Origin: a virus
DNA: 49,409 nucleotides
Virus record (IMG/VR): IMGVR_UViG_3300047408_000062
Span: 1 to 49,409 of that record
Direction: 5' to 3' (one strand)
Shown: piece after piece, positions 1 through 7,183 of the stretch
How positions within the stretch are numbered: the stretch's first letter is position 1
How the letters are laid out: the number at the start of each line of letters is the position of its first letter
Notes under the pieces: model-generated
Databases searched by the model: none
The model's input: only the letters and a program-made list of their open reading frames with translations
What the model was told of the DNA's origin: nothing
Program-made: the position numbers and the translations under genes

Positions 1-991
1 GGTCCATCTTCTGCGGACTGGAGGTGATGAGCTTCTCCACGTCCTCGATGACGAGAACCACCGGCGTGCCGAGGAGCTCCGCGAAGCGCATGACGTGCTT
101 CAGGTCCTCGTCCCACCGAGCCTGGATGAACGACCAACCGTTCTCCAGACAGATCTGCGCGGAGATCGCGGCGGCGAGCGTCTTGCCCGTGCCGTTCTCA
201 CCGTGCAGCAGCACCTTGTTGCCGAGGTCGTTGCCGTTCTGCCGAAGCAGGTCGGCGGTCTCCACGACACCCCAGATCTCGTCTGTGAGCGCCTCGTAGA
301 CCTCCTGCGCGTACACGACCTCCTTGCGGTCGATGTTGTACGGGTTGAAGAACTCCGGCTCCTTGTAGGTGCCGTTGACGATCCGCCCGACCCCGATCAG
401 GGCCTTGTTGCGGTAGATCGAGTGCTCCTTGATGTAGGCCTCGACCAGCATCAAGAGGCCCCGGATCTCGACCTCGTACTTCTTCTTCGCCAGCACGTAG
501 ACCTGGAATGCCATCCCGTAGTCCTCGTCCTGACGCTCCTGCAGGAAGAACTTCGCGCCGAGGGGCGGGAACTCAAGCAGCCCGAAGGCCACCTGCACCT
601 CCTCGGTGGGCGAGATCTTCACGGTCCTCAGCTCGGGGGGTTGAGTCCCGAACATCGACCGCATCTCCTTGCCGATGGCCGTCATGCCGAACACATCCTT
701 CAACACCTTGTTGAAGGCGAACGCACCGTCCATGGGACGGCAGTCGAACGGCTTGGTGAACTCGTGCATCGCCTCCTCGGCCTCGGCCTGAGCGAGCAGC
801 ATGTTCGCTGCCTTCTTCAGACCGAGCTTCGAGGGGACCTGGGGAAGTGCGATCCGGATACCGCCGTCTTCGCGGTACTCGAACGCGCTCTCCACAGTGA
901 TCCGGCCACCAGCGACATCCTTCAGGAAGTCGGTGGCCTTCTTCACGTCCTTCTTGGCTGCCTTGTCACTCCACATCGTGTCTTGAGACAT
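1..991 (-). CDS. AAA+ ATPase, N-terminal part (runs off left edge)
   Basis: 330 codons are visible and no stop is reached before the window edge. A Walker A motif GENGTGKT lies near residues 261-268, preceded by hydrophobic KVLLH. A Walker B strand VVLVIEDVE lies near residues 305-313. These are typical of AAA+ ATPases that remodel proteins or nucleic acids. The first ~250 residues form a family-specific N-terminal domain that I do not recognise. The ATG was chosen because it lies 11 bases after the stop of the upstream gene and the frame is open throughout. Arginine finger and sensor motifs would lie beyond the edge, so the exact class (helicase loader, protease-like ATPase or other) is open. 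Confidence 0.85.
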   Translation of the reverse strand, partial: MSQDTMWSDKAAKKDVKKATDFLKDVAGGRITVESAFEYREDGGIRIALPQVPSKLGLKKAANMLLAQAEAEEAMHEFTKPFDCRPMDGAFAFNKVLKDVFGMTAIGKEMRSMFGTQPPELRTVKISPTEEVQVAFGLLEFPPLGAKFFLQERQDEDYGMAFQVYVLAKKKYEVEIRGLLMLVEAYIKEHSIYRNKALIGVGRIVNGTYKEPEFFNPYNIDRKEVVYAQEVYEALTDEIWGVVETADLLRQNGNDLGNKVLLHGENGTGKTLAAAISAQICLENGWSFIQARWDEDLKHVMRFAELLGTPVVLVIEDVEKLITSSPQKMD

Positions 992-1002
992 TCCGATCCG
1001 TT

Positions 1003-1272
1003 CTACTCGATGATTCCAAGGTCATCACGGGCACTGCGTAGGCACACGCGACAGGTATCGAAGCGTGCGTCGTGGTGGTGCATAGAGGTGTTGCGATGCT
1101 GCTCGTCGAAGACCACTTCGAGCTTGTCCTCGTATCCTTCGACCGCGCCCACACGTATGTACGTGAGGCCCCGGTCTGCGAACAGCGCCAGGTGTGGATC
1201 GCCCAACGGCTTCTTGACCTTGGCGATCAAGTCAGCCGTCAGACGCATCCGCACAATGATGAGATCTGACAT
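1003..1272 (-). CDS. hypothetical protein with CxxC
   Basis: 89 residues. The C-terminal half has a run of three histidines followed by CRVC, which could bind a metal, and then an acidic tail. The start is set by a very good copy of the start-associated sequence (ACCATGAAAGGA) ending just before the ATG. It lies directly upstream of the AAA+ ATPase gene and is probably cotranscribed with it. Function unknown. Confidence 0.75.
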   Translation of the reverse strand: MSDLIIVRMRLTADLIAKVKKPLGDPHLALFADRGLTYIRVGAVEGYEDKLEVVFDEQHRNTSMHHHDARFDTCRVCLRSARDDLGIIE

Positions 1273-1290
1273 GAGTTCCTTTCATGGTCG
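1273..1290 (-). promoter_or_regulatory. start-associated sequence copy
   Basis: Minus strand reads CGACCATGAAAGGAACT directly before the ATG of the 89-residue gene. AAAGGA is the Shine-Dalgarno core; the conserved flank CCATG goes beyond what ribosome binding needs. Confidence 0.7.
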
Positions 1291-1295
1291 ATCGG

Positions 1296-1700
1296 TCATT
1301 GCTGAGTACTGCGGTTGTCCTCCTCTCTGAACTGGTCGAGCCAGATGTCCAAGAACTCCGTAGAGGACTCGGACCACCGGTACTGCCCAGGCTGGGCAGT
1401 GAGCTGATGGACTGTTCTCTGGCCATTGCCGTCGTAGAACTCGGCAATAGAGAACCGGATCGGGGTCCATGTATAGGGAGCTGGCGATAGATAGACAACG
1501 GCACCCAAGAGCCCGGCCTTCAGTAGGTCATCGCGTTCAGTGAGGAGCGAGTCCGCGTCACCCTGGCTTGGATGGCGGACGTTTCGCACCTCACCGCGCG
1601 AGCCCAAGAACACAACTTGCTCGGTGTCTCCTGTGTAGTTCTCCCGGGACCAGTCCCGGACGCGGTTGGCTAGACGACGGTTCTTAGGCGCTTGACTCAT
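1296..1700 (-). CDS. hypothetical protein
   Basis: 134 residues with a basic N-terminus (RRLANRVRDW) and a C-terminal helix rich in acidic and aromatic residues. Its start overlaps the stop of the upstream 87-residue gene by four bases (ATGA), so translation is probably coupled. No family recognised. Confidence 0.7.
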   Translation of the reverse strand: MSQAPKNRRLANRVRDWSRENYTGDTEQVVFLGSRGEVRNVRHPSQGDADSLLTERDDLLKAGLLGAVVYLSPAPYTWTPIRFSIAEFYDGNGQRTVHQLTAQPGQYRWSESSTEFLDIWLDQFREEDNRSTQQ

Positions 1701-1960
1701 GCTGGTTGTGCCTCCACTGGATCGGGAGCGAACATCTCATCAGCCAGATCCTTCATGTCCTGGCTGGGCTGACCGAGCTTGTTGATGTACAGCACTCGGT
1801 CCTCTACTTCCTCGTCGATGATCTGGATCGCGATGTTGGCCGACTTCAGACCGGGAAACGCGGTGGTGATACCGGACTTCAGGTATCTCTTGGTCCACTC
1901 CATGTTGTGTTCATCGGTCTCGACCAACACGATGATCTGGAGTACTCCTTGTGCTCTCAT
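1697..1960 (-). CDS. hypothetical small alpha/beta protein
   Basis: 87 residues from the internal ATG. I chose this start over an upstream in-frame ATG because AAGGAGGACGT, an ideal Shine-Dalgarno, lies directly before it, and the longer form would read through a terminator hairpin. Alternating hydrophobic strands (LQIIVLVET, IAIQIID) suggest a small alpha/beta fold. The tail is acidic and proline-containing. Function unknown. Confidence 0.7.
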   Translation of the reverse strand: MRAQGVLQIIVLVETDEHNMEWTKRYLKSGITTAFPGLKSANIAIQIIDEEVEDRVLYINKLGQPSQDMKDLADEMFAPDPVEAQPA

Positions 1961-1982
1961 ACGTCCTCCTTCGGACATGAGA

Positions 1983-2012
1983 GAGGGGCGGGAGATTACT
2001 CTCCCGCCCCTC
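1983..2012 (-). terminator. perfect 13-bp hairpin between genes
   Basis: A GAGGGGCGGGAGA stem with a 4-nt loop and a fully complementary second arm. On the minus strand it is followed by TCTCATGTCC rather than a clean U-tract. It lies between the 278-residue and 87-residue genes and there is no promoter-like sequence after it, so it may reduce rather than stop read-through. Confidence 0.6.
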
Positions 2013-2022
2013 AATGGGTTGA

Positions 2023-2859
2023 TCAGACCGGCTGGAGATCCAGATCCGGGACGTGCGTACGGTCTTCGGGCTCGGGCTCGGGCTCGACAACCTTGTCGAG
2101 GATGTCGTCCAGGACCTTCTGCTCATCCCGGATGGCCTTCTCGACTGCGGTCCAGACCCAGCCAAGCTGGTCTTCGCCGTTCTCCTTGGCCCTACGGTTG
2201 TTCTCTTCCTCCTGCTTCCGGAACTGCTTGTAGAGCGCAGTCAGAGAGTCGAGGCTCCCCCGCCTACGCATCTCCAGCAGCCAGATCCTGGCGGCGTACT
2301 CGGACTTCACGCGGTCGGTGGTCTTGTTCTTGATCGAGTTGGCCTTCATGGAAACCTGCATCTCATGAGACTGGATAGCCAAGAACTGCGCACGAGTCCA
2401 TTCCCGAACCTGCTCGCCACTCACCGGGTCAGTCTTGGTGGGAACCTTCTTGGTCCGCGTCTCCTTCTCGTTGTTGAACGAGGTGATCAGGAGGTATCCG
2501 ATCCAGATCCCGCCGACGACGAGGAGGAACCAGGGGCTGAAGATCCAGGCGGCACCCACAGTGGCGCTAGCAGTAGCAGCCAGCCGAAACGGCGTAGCCA
2601 CCCAGGTACGGAACGGAGCGGTCAGGTTCCAGGCACCGATCAGGATGCCCTTGGCGTTCACGAACAGGTTCTTGAACCAGCCCACGGATCTCACGGCGAG
2701 GTCCTTCGCCATGGAGGCTCCGCCCTTCACTTTGTCCCAGAGCCAACGAGCTCCGTCGACGATCACCTTCTTCGTCCAGGTCAGGCCCTGGGTCACCTTG
2801 TCAGCGACCCAGCCAATGGCCTTTCCGATGTTGTCGAAAAGACTTCTGATAAACGACAT
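2023..2859 (-). CDS. membrane-associated protein with amphipathic helices
   Basis: 278 residues. The first ~130 residues are a chain of amphipathic, Trp/Lys-rich helices (IGKAIGWVADKV, GARWLWDKVKGG) and then a strongly hydrophobic stretch (IFSPWFLLVVGGIWIGYLLI) that should span or anchor in a membrane. The C-terminal half is charged and probably cytoplasmic, with a helical, RRR-containing region. The start used (MSFIRSLF) follows AGAAAGAACAG. A longer in-frame form beginning MSTTHRKN from the conserved CATGTC motif cannot be excluded. It is the first gene after the promoter near 2963. It could act on the host envelope; this is inferred only from composition. Confidence 0.7.
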   Translation of the reverse strand: MSFIRSLFDNIGKAIGWVADKVTQGLTWTKKVIVDGARWLWDKVKGGASMAKDLAVRSVGWFKNLFVNAKGILIGAWNLTAPFRTWVATPFRLAATASATVGAAWIFSPWFLLVVGGIWIGYLLITSFNNEKETRTKKVPTKTDPVSGEQVREWTRAQFLAIQSHEMQVSMKANSIKNKTTDRVKSEYAARIWLLEMRRRGSLDSLTALYKQFRKQEEENNRRAKENGEDQLGWVWTAVEKAIRDEQKVLDDILDKVVEPEPEPEDRTHVPDLDLQPV

Positions 2860-2881
2860 GTCTCTGTTCTTTCTGTGAGTT
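2860..2881 (-). promoter_or_regulatory. start-associated sequence, diverged copy
   Basis: Minus strand CTCACAGAAAGAACAGAGAC before the ATG. It keeps the AAAGAACA core but has lost CCATG. Confidence 0.4.
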
Positions 2882-2890
2882 GTAGACATG

Positions 2891-2925
2891 CAAAAGCCCC
2901 ACCGGCTATCGGAGCCGATGGGGCT
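2891..2925 (-). terminator. intrinsic terminator
   Basis: Stem AGCCCCA with one C/A mismatch and then CGGC, loop of 7 nt, followed on the minus strand by TTTTGC. It sits between a promoter and the first gene of the unit, so it acts on that promoter as an attenuator unless read through. Confidence 0.75.
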
Positions 2926-2927
2926 GT

Positions 2928-2954
2928 GTACCCAGGCGCGTCGCACTTGGGTAC
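2928..2954. promoter_or_regulatory. inverted repeat at predicted transcription start
   Basis: GTACCCAGG and CTTGGGTAC arms pair over about 9 bp with one G-U. The right-hand arm coincides with the predicted +1 of the leftward promoter, as at two other promoters in this window. It could be an operator or a 5' RNA hairpin. Confidence 0.45.
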
Positions 2955-2960
2955 CTACCC

Positions 2961-2983
2961 ATTATATCACATACACGACATAA
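2961..2983 (-). promoter_or_regulatory. leftward promoter, extended -10
   Basis: Minus strand has a perfect -10 TATAAT preceded by TGA (extended -10) and, four bases upstream, TGTCGTGTAT, an element shared with two other leftward promoters. The -35 region (TATCCC) is poor, so the extended -10 and the shared element probably carry recognition. Confidence 0.7.
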
Positions 2984-2999
2984 GGGATAGGGGTTTCGA

Positions 3000-3692
3000 T
3001 CAGTTGCTGATATCCGGCAGGACCCACTCTTCGTCGGTCATGGTTGCCTTCTTGCCGCAGTCCATGCACCGCAGGATCGCGTGGTGCTCGGAGTCCATCT
3101 TCGGATCGTTGACCGGCAGGTGCCGCTTCTCACCCTCGTAGTCCATGAGGCCGGCGCGTGCGGTCCAGGTGAGCTTCCGAGTGACCACCATCTCCACGTT
3201 GCGCTTGCCGCAGCTCGGGCAGGTGATCGACACCGGCACCTTGTCCGGTGCCTGGTCGGAGAGACGGTCGGTGTACTCCCGGTAGATCTTGAGGATCCAC
3301 TCGGGGATCTCGTCCGGGAAACCGTCCTTCCGCCACCGCCTCAGCTCCCGCATCCGGTACTGCTTGATCGGGAGGATCTTCAGCCGATGGACCCAACCGA
3401 TGCTGATGTCGGTGTCCTGGCGGGAGAAGATCTCGCACAGGACGTGCTCGTGCATCAGCACACGCTCCATCCAGTCCGGATAGGTCTCCTCGTACTCGAT
3501 CGGCTCCAGGGCCTTCACCACGGTGAAGTCACCCTCCAACGCGGTGTTCGCCGACGCCAGGATGCCCACGTCGCCCGGACCCCAGGACTGCTGCTCAGGG
3601 AGGGGCTGGATCTTGGCCTGGATGTTCTCGGCCTCACCCACGAAGGAGTTCGCCTCGAGGATCATGACCATGAACGGGTTCTCCTCACTCAT
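3000..3692 (-). CDS. hypothetical protein with C-terminal zinc ribbon
   Basis: 230 residues. Near the C-terminus there are two Cys pairs, CPSCGKRN and CMDCGKK, about 45 residues apart, a likely zinc ribbon. The middle is helical and rich in Arg/Trp (MRELRRWRKDGF). The start MSEENPF was chosen because it overlaps the end of the upstream 42-residue gene by 8 bases. The ORF could be opened 24 residues earlier, but that would overrun the neighbour. It is the last gene of its run before the promoter at 2963. Function unknown. Confidence 0.75.
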   Translation of the reverse strand: MSEENPFMVMILEANSFVGEAENIQAKIQPLPEQQSWGPGDVGILASANTALEGDFTVVKALEPIEYEETYPDWMERVLMHEHVLCEIFSRQDTDISIGWVHRLKILPIKQYRMRELRRWRKDGFPDEIPEWILKIYREYTDRLSDQAPDKVPVSITCPSCGKRNVEMVVTRKLTWTARAGLMDYEGEKRHLPVNDPKMDSEHHAILRCMDCGKKATMTDEEWVLPDISN

Positions 3693-3813
3693 CGAACTCA
3701 CCCACTTCCTCCTGCGCGCGACGCTGCTGGTAGACCTCGATGAACACCGAGGAGATCGCACCACCGAACATGCCGCTGACGATGGCGATGGTCGCCACGG
3801 TTGCGCCGATCAT
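3685..3813 (-). CDS. small single-pass membrane protein
   Basis: 42 residues, shorter than many automatic cut-offs. One hydrophobic segment (TVATIAIVSGMFGGAISSVFI) is followed by a charged cytoplasmic tail (YQQRRAQEEVGEFDE). The ATG overlaps the stop of the 120-residue gene by 4 bases, in the manner of its neighbours. Role unknown. Confidence 0.65.
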   Translation of the reverse strand: MIGATVATIAIVSGMFGGAISSVFIEVYQQRRAQEEVGEFDE

Positions 3814-4172
3814 GAGTGCACCTGACTGGCCAGACGCTCGGCCTGGTGCTTCGCGCAGAGGGTCTTCAGCCAGCCGTGCTTGCTGCTGTACTGCTCGCCG
3901 GGCTCCCCACAGACCTCGCAGGTGTGCTCGGACTTCTCCTCCGCCTCGCGGATCAGGAGGTGGAAGTGCTCCTGCGCCTCTCGATCCGTGACGAAGGTGT
4001 TGGCGTAGTACCGCAGACCGCCGAACTTCTCCTTGACCTGCTGGAGCTCGAAGTCCGGGTCGATCTCGTTGAGCTTCTTCTCCAGCTCCCTGATCAACAG
4101 CCACCAGCCCTCACCGACGTTCTTGTAGCTGGTCATCATCGGGACCTTCTGTGGGCCCATCGCACTGGTCAT
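3810..4172 (-). CDS. phage zinc-finger protein (FGGLRYY family)
   Basis: 120 residues. The centre has the FGGLRYYANT segment, followed by a helical stretch and then CEVCGEPG ... GWLKTLCAKH, a C2-C-H zinc-binding arrangement. This layout is widespread among phage proteins of unknown function; I recognise the pattern but know of no demonstrated activity. Start and stop overlap both neighbours by 4 bases. Confidence 0.75.
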   Translation of the reverse strand: MTSAMGPQKVPMMTSYKNVGEGWWLLIRELEKKLNEIDPDFELQQVKEKFGGLRYYANTFVTDREAQEHFHLLIREAEEKSEHTCEVCGEPGEQYSSKHGWLKTLCAKHQAERLASQVHS

Positions 4173-4384
4173 GACTCCTCCTCAGGGAAGCCGAAGAACT
4201 GCCGGATCTCGTCGGGCAGGCCTTCCTCGTCGGCGAACAGGATCTCGGCGAGCTTCTGTGCCTCACCTACCTCCAGCTTGCCGATCACGCCGCTGTCGGT
4301 GAGACCGTGCATGGCGAGCTCGGTCTCGAAGATGGCTTGTTCGGCAGTGATGAACTCGCCCTCGCCGTCTGGTGCGCTGGTCAT
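4169..4384 (-). CDS. hypothetical acidic protein
   Basis: 71 residues, strongly acidic, mostly predicted helix (EAQKLAEILFADEEGL). It sits in a chain of ATGA-coupled genes. Function unknown. Confidence 0.65.
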   Translation of the reverse strand: MTSAPDGEGEFITAEQAIFETELAMHGLTDSGVIGKLEVGEAQKLAEILFADEEGLPDEIRQFFGFPEEES

Positions 4385-5091
4385 GCGAGACGCTCCAGAC
4401 GCGCGATGGCCAGCTCCAGGTCCTTGGAGTTGTCCACGCCCTTGTGCTCGGCGAAGGACTCGAACTCGCCCTCGGTCATGACGATCTCCTCGCGGGTGTC
4501 CAGCTCCATGGCGAGGTGCATGTCCTCGTAGTGGCTGGACTCGTCGGCCAGCAACGGGATCACGCCCTGACTGTCGACGGGGTAGATCTCGGTGTTGCTG
4601 AGCTCGCCCTTCAGGTGGGCCTCGACCCGAAGCCTCAGCCTCGCGGCGTAGAGCTGCCGAAACCTCTCGTAGAGGTCCTTGTAGCGCTCCAGGCCGGCGT
4701 CGAGCACGTCGAGAATGACGGCTCGGTTGACGTGGTGTTCCATGGTGTTCTCCGTTTCATTGGTTGGTGTGCAGTTGCTCTCGAAGTACGCGGCGTTGCT
4801 AGTCACCACGAAGTTGTTGTTGCTGTTGAACGGTCGAGGCGGCTTCCAGCCACCGCCTACCGGGGCGTGGATCTTCCAGGGGAGCTGGATCCGCTCCTCC
4901 TTGGTCCAGCCCCGCTGACCAACCCTGGTGGTGAAGTACTTCTCGTCGCGCATGTACTCGACCATGCAGCCCTGGAAGAACTCCCGACCACCGAACTCGT
5001 CGAACTCGGTGGTCGGGATCCGGATCCAGTTGTCATTAGGTGTGACCTTGGCCAGGTGCTCGAGGATGTACTTCCTACGTTCCGGGGTCAT
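4381..5091 (-). CDS. hypothetical protein, possibly two fused genes
   Basis: 236 residues in one open frame. Residues 1-~105 form a Trp/Arg-rich globular part. From about residue 117 a second, helical and acidic part begins at an internal ATG (MEHHVNRAVILD). A start-associated sequence lies directly before that internal ATG, which suggests the second part was, or still is, a separate gene (4381-4743, 120 residues) whose upstream neighbour has lost its stop. Both a full-length product and internal initiation are possible. Function unknown. Confidence 0.65.
   Translation of the reverse strand: MTPERRKYILEHLAKVTPNDNWIRIPTTEFDEFGGREFFQGCMVEYMRDEKYFTTRVGQRGWTKEERIQLPWKIHAPVGGGWKPPRPFNSNNNFVVTSNAAYFESNCTPTNETENTMEHHVNRAVILDVLDAGLERYKDLYERFRQLYAARLRLRVEAHLKGELSNTEIYPVDSQGVIPLLADESSHYEDMHLAMELDTREEIVMTEGEFESFAEHKGVDNSKDLELAIARLERLA
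4744..4762 (-). promoter_or_regulatory. start-associated sequence inside an ORF
   Basis: Minus strand CCAATGAAACGGAGAACACC before an in-frame ATG within the 236-residue ORF. It is a diverged copy of CCATGAAAGGAGAAGAC found before other genes. Confidence 0.5.
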
Positions 5092-5338
5092 CAGTACCTC
5101 CTTCCCCGACCTTCAGTCGGATGTAGTTGGTGCAGACCAGCTGGAACCACTCCATCCAGCGCTCGGCACTGGCATTGGCGATCCCAGCCCTGGGGGCGAC
5201 CTGGAAGGTCTGGGTGACCTGATTGACACCCAGGTCGCGCTGGACCACCTCGATCTCGGACGACTTGCCGTCCCACTCGAAGTAGAGGCCCGACTCCAGG
5301 TCCAGGAAGCCGAAGTACGGACCATCGACCTCAGCCAT
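5075..5338 (-). CDS. hypothetical protein
   Basis: 87 residues from MAEVDGPYFG. The upstream extension of this frame lies inside the previous gene and was not used. The first half looks like beta-strands (YFGFLDLESGLYFEWDG), the second helical with WMEWFQLV. Overlaps the next gene by 17 bases. Unknown function. Confidence 0.7.
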   Translation of the reverse strand: MAEVDGPYFGFLDLESGLYFEWDGKSSEIEVVQRDLGVNQVTQTFQVAPRAGIANASAERWMEWFQLVCTNYIRLKVGEGGTDDPGT

Positions 5339-5600
5339 CGCTCTTGGCCTCGTCCACCTCGGCCTTGTCCGACTCGTGCCAGGCCAGCCAGTGGGTGAAC
5401 CCGACGTTGGTGGCTCCACGAGCGACCTCCTCACGCCAGAGCGCGACCATCCCCAGGCTGTCGGGGTCCACCTTCGGCTTCTCCCGAGCCCGCATCTCCT
5501 GCGCCTCCATGCAGTTGGCGATGGTGCGCAGCGAGCTGGCGATGGAGTGCATCACCTGCTCCTGACCGATGGTCCAGGGGTGGATGTCTCCGTTTCCCAT
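5331..5600 (-). CDS. hypothetical helical protein
   Basis: 89 residues beginning MGNGDIHPW. The start codon shares bases with the stop of the 56-residue zinc protein upstream (TGATG). Mostly helical; the middle has a single Cys. Function unknown. Confidence 0.7.
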   Translation of the reverse strand: MGNGDIHPWTIGQEQVMHSIASSLRTIANCMEAQEMRAREKPKVDPDSLGMVALWREEVARGATNVGFTHWLAWHESDKAEVDEAKSDG

Positions 5601-5770
5601 CAGACCGCCTCCTTCTTCTTCTTGTCGGTGGTCCAGGTCCGGCAGTTCCAGCACCAGCCCTGGTCGATGCACATCTGCTCCTCTGACATCAGGTTGCAGC
5701 GGGGGCAGATGATCCCGTTGATCCTGCCCTCGTAGATGCCGACGAACTTGACCAGTTCCTCGTATGTCAT
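5600..5770 (-). CDS. small zinc-ribbon protein
   Basis: 56 residues. Two Cys pairs, CPRC and CWNC, about 18 residues apart, plus another Cys between, form a compact zinc ribbon; the tail is Lys-rich (DKKKKEAV). AAAGGAACAG precedes the start. It is the first gene after the terminator at 5801. Possibly a nucleic-acid or protein adaptor; inference only. Confidence 0.7.
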   Translation of the reverse strand: MTYEELVKFVGIYEGRINGIICPRCNLMSEEQMCIDQGWCWNCRTWTTDKKKKEAV

Positions 5771-5793
5771 GTGTCTGTTCCTTTCTGTGGTGA
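5771..5793 (-). promoter_or_regulatory. start-associated sequence copy
   Basis: Minus strand CACCACAGAAAGGAACAGAC before the ATG of the zinc-ribbon gene; core AAAGGAACA intact. Confidence 0.5.
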
Positions 5794-5800
5794 GACACCA

Positions 5801-5828
5801 AAGGCCGGCCTCCCGAGAGACCGGCCTT
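5801..5828 (-). terminator. intrinsic terminator
   Basis: AAGGCCGG stem (8 bp) with a 12-nt loop, followed by TTTGGTGTC on the minus strand. No promoter is visible between it and the next gene. Confidence 0.6.
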
Positions 5829-5839
5829 CAGCGTGTTTC

Positions 5840-6355
5840 TTACATGGCGCGCCCGCGTGCAGCAGCGAACGCAGCGTTGGCAGCAGCTCGACCGTCCTTG
5901 AAGGTGAGCGCGATGCTCTTCTCCATGGACTCCAGCTCGGTCTTGATCAGGTGACTCTGGAGACCCGCGAGGGCCGACAGACGACCTGTCCCCTGAGAGA
6001 CCGGATCAGCGGAAGCCATCAGCTGCTCCACTCCGGTACCGGCATGGCCGAGGCTCTCACCGCGAGTGACCCAAGCGCGGAGCAGCCCGATCTTCTTGTG
6101 CAAGATCTGGTACTCCTCGACAGTGACGAAGATGCAGCCGTAGTCGATGACCAGGGTCCACCCCTTCTCCGCAGCCTTGTCCTCGAGCAGTCGACGGATC
6201 GACGTACTGCCGAACAGGGTGGCCATCGAGCGCCTGATCCCGTTCGCGTACAGAGCCTGGTGAACCTGGCTCTTGGTGAAGATCTTGCGGGGGTTGTGGA
6301 TCTCCCGCCAGATCGCGTTGGCCAGCGCCCGATCGGACGCTGTGAATCCTGTCAT
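5840..6355 (-). CDS. hypothetical protein
   Basis: 171 residues. The N-terminal ~95 residues alternate helix and strand and could form a winged-helix-like unit (FTKSQVHQALYANGI). The C-terminal part is an Ala-rich amphipathic helix ending AFAAARGRAM. ATGA overlap with the upstream 257-residue gene. No family recognised. Confidence 0.7.
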   Translation of the reverse strand: MTGFTASDRALANAIWREIHNPRKIFTKSQVHQALYANGIRRSMATLFGSTSIRRLLEDKAAEKGWTLVIDYGCIFVTVEEYQILHKKIGLLRAWVTRGESLGHAGTGVEQLMASADPVSQGTGRLSALAGLQSHLIKTELESMEKSIALTFKDGRAAANAAFAAARGRAM

Positions 6356-7125
6356 GGCGTACTACTCTCCAGCCACGCTTCGATCTCACCCACGAAGTCG
6401 CGACCTTCCTTGATGGCGGTGAGCTCGGCAAGAGCCCACTCGATGGTCGCCCTGGCGTTCTCGGTGAGATCACCAGGGTTGTTGCACTCCGACCGGAGCT
6501 GTTTGACCGCGAGGGTGAGTCGGGTCAGAACGCTCTTGCTGCTCCAGTCGGACGGGGGCACAGCGATGTTGCCCCGGTTGTGCTTTCGCAGGTAGGCGCT
6601 CTCGGCCTCGTGGTAGAGGTCGGGATCACCTGCCAGCAACTCGAGCATCTGTCTGGCGTACACCGGGTCGCCCTTCATGCGAGCGATGGTGGCGTTGACA
6701 GTGCCTACGGTGCCGGGCTTGTTGCCCCGGCCCTGCCGAACCGCGTCCCGAGTGACTCGGGACTTCTCGGCGGCGTAGGCCTCGGAGAGGAGCTTGCTCA
6801 GCAGCTGAGTCGGCTCCGGGTCGCTCAGCACGCTGGCCAGCGCGTCGAACGAGACGTGGACCGTCTCATGAGCGTTGAGCAGGGCCTGGCACTCCAGACC
6901 CGTCTCGCTGCTCATCCGAGCCGCGACCGAGCTGCGGACCCGGGCGTTGGAGAGGGTCAGTCCGCACTTGGCGGCGACCTCCTTCAGCACCAGACCGTCC
7001 GAGACAGCCATGTTGATCAGGCTGCCCTGCTCGATCATCTTGTCGCGGGCGGAGTTACCGTCCACGGTGAGCTCACCTTCGAGCTCAGCGATCCTCTCGA
7101 GGATCTCGTTCTGTTTCACTTTCAT
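6352..7125 (-). CDS. hypothetical protein with possible HTH
   Basis: 257 residues. GAAGGAGAACAG before the ATG decides this start over an in-frame ATG nine codons upstream. An N-terminal helix (EILERIAELEGEL) precedes a stretch resembling a helix-turn-helix (LKEVAAKCGLTLSNARVRSS). The remainder is helical with a basic patch. A DNA-binding role is plausible but unproven. Confidence 0.7.
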   Translation of the reverse strand: MKVKQNEILERIAELEGELTVDGNSARDKMIEQGSLINMAVSDGLVLKEVAAKCGLTLSNARVRSSVAARMSSETGLECQALLNAHETVHVSFDALASVLSDPEPTQLLSKLLSEAYAAEKSRVTRDAVRQGRGNKPGTVGTVNATIARMKGDPVYARQMLELLAGDPDLYHEAESAYLRKHNRGNIAVPPSDWSSKSVLTRLTLAVKQLRSECNNPGDLTENARATIEWALAELTAIKEGRDFVGEIEAWLESSTP

Positions 7126-7145
7126 CTGTTCTCCTTCGGTTGGTT
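7126..7145 (-). promoter_or_regulatory. start-associated sequence copy
   Basis: Minus strand AACCAACCGAAGGAGAACAG; the Shine-Dalgarno part is strong and the CCATG part is altered to CCG. Confidence 0.45.
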
Positions 7146-7154
7146 GAAGCATGG

Positions 7155-7176
7155 TGCCGGGGCCCGAGCCCCGGCA
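7155..7176 (-). terminator. GC-rich hairpin between genes
   Basis: TGCCGGGGC and GCCCCGGCA pair perfectly (9 bp) around a 4-nt loop (UCGG on the minus strand). No U-tract follows, so it may be an mRNA-processing or stabilising hairpin. Confidence 0.5.
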
Positions 7177-7183
7177 GGTACTG

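Noticed and set aside
95-1330. 411-codon plus-strand ORF at the left edge
   Set aside because: Shadow of the minus-strand AAA+ ATPase and the next gene; the minus frame has Walker A and B motifs and the plus frame has none.
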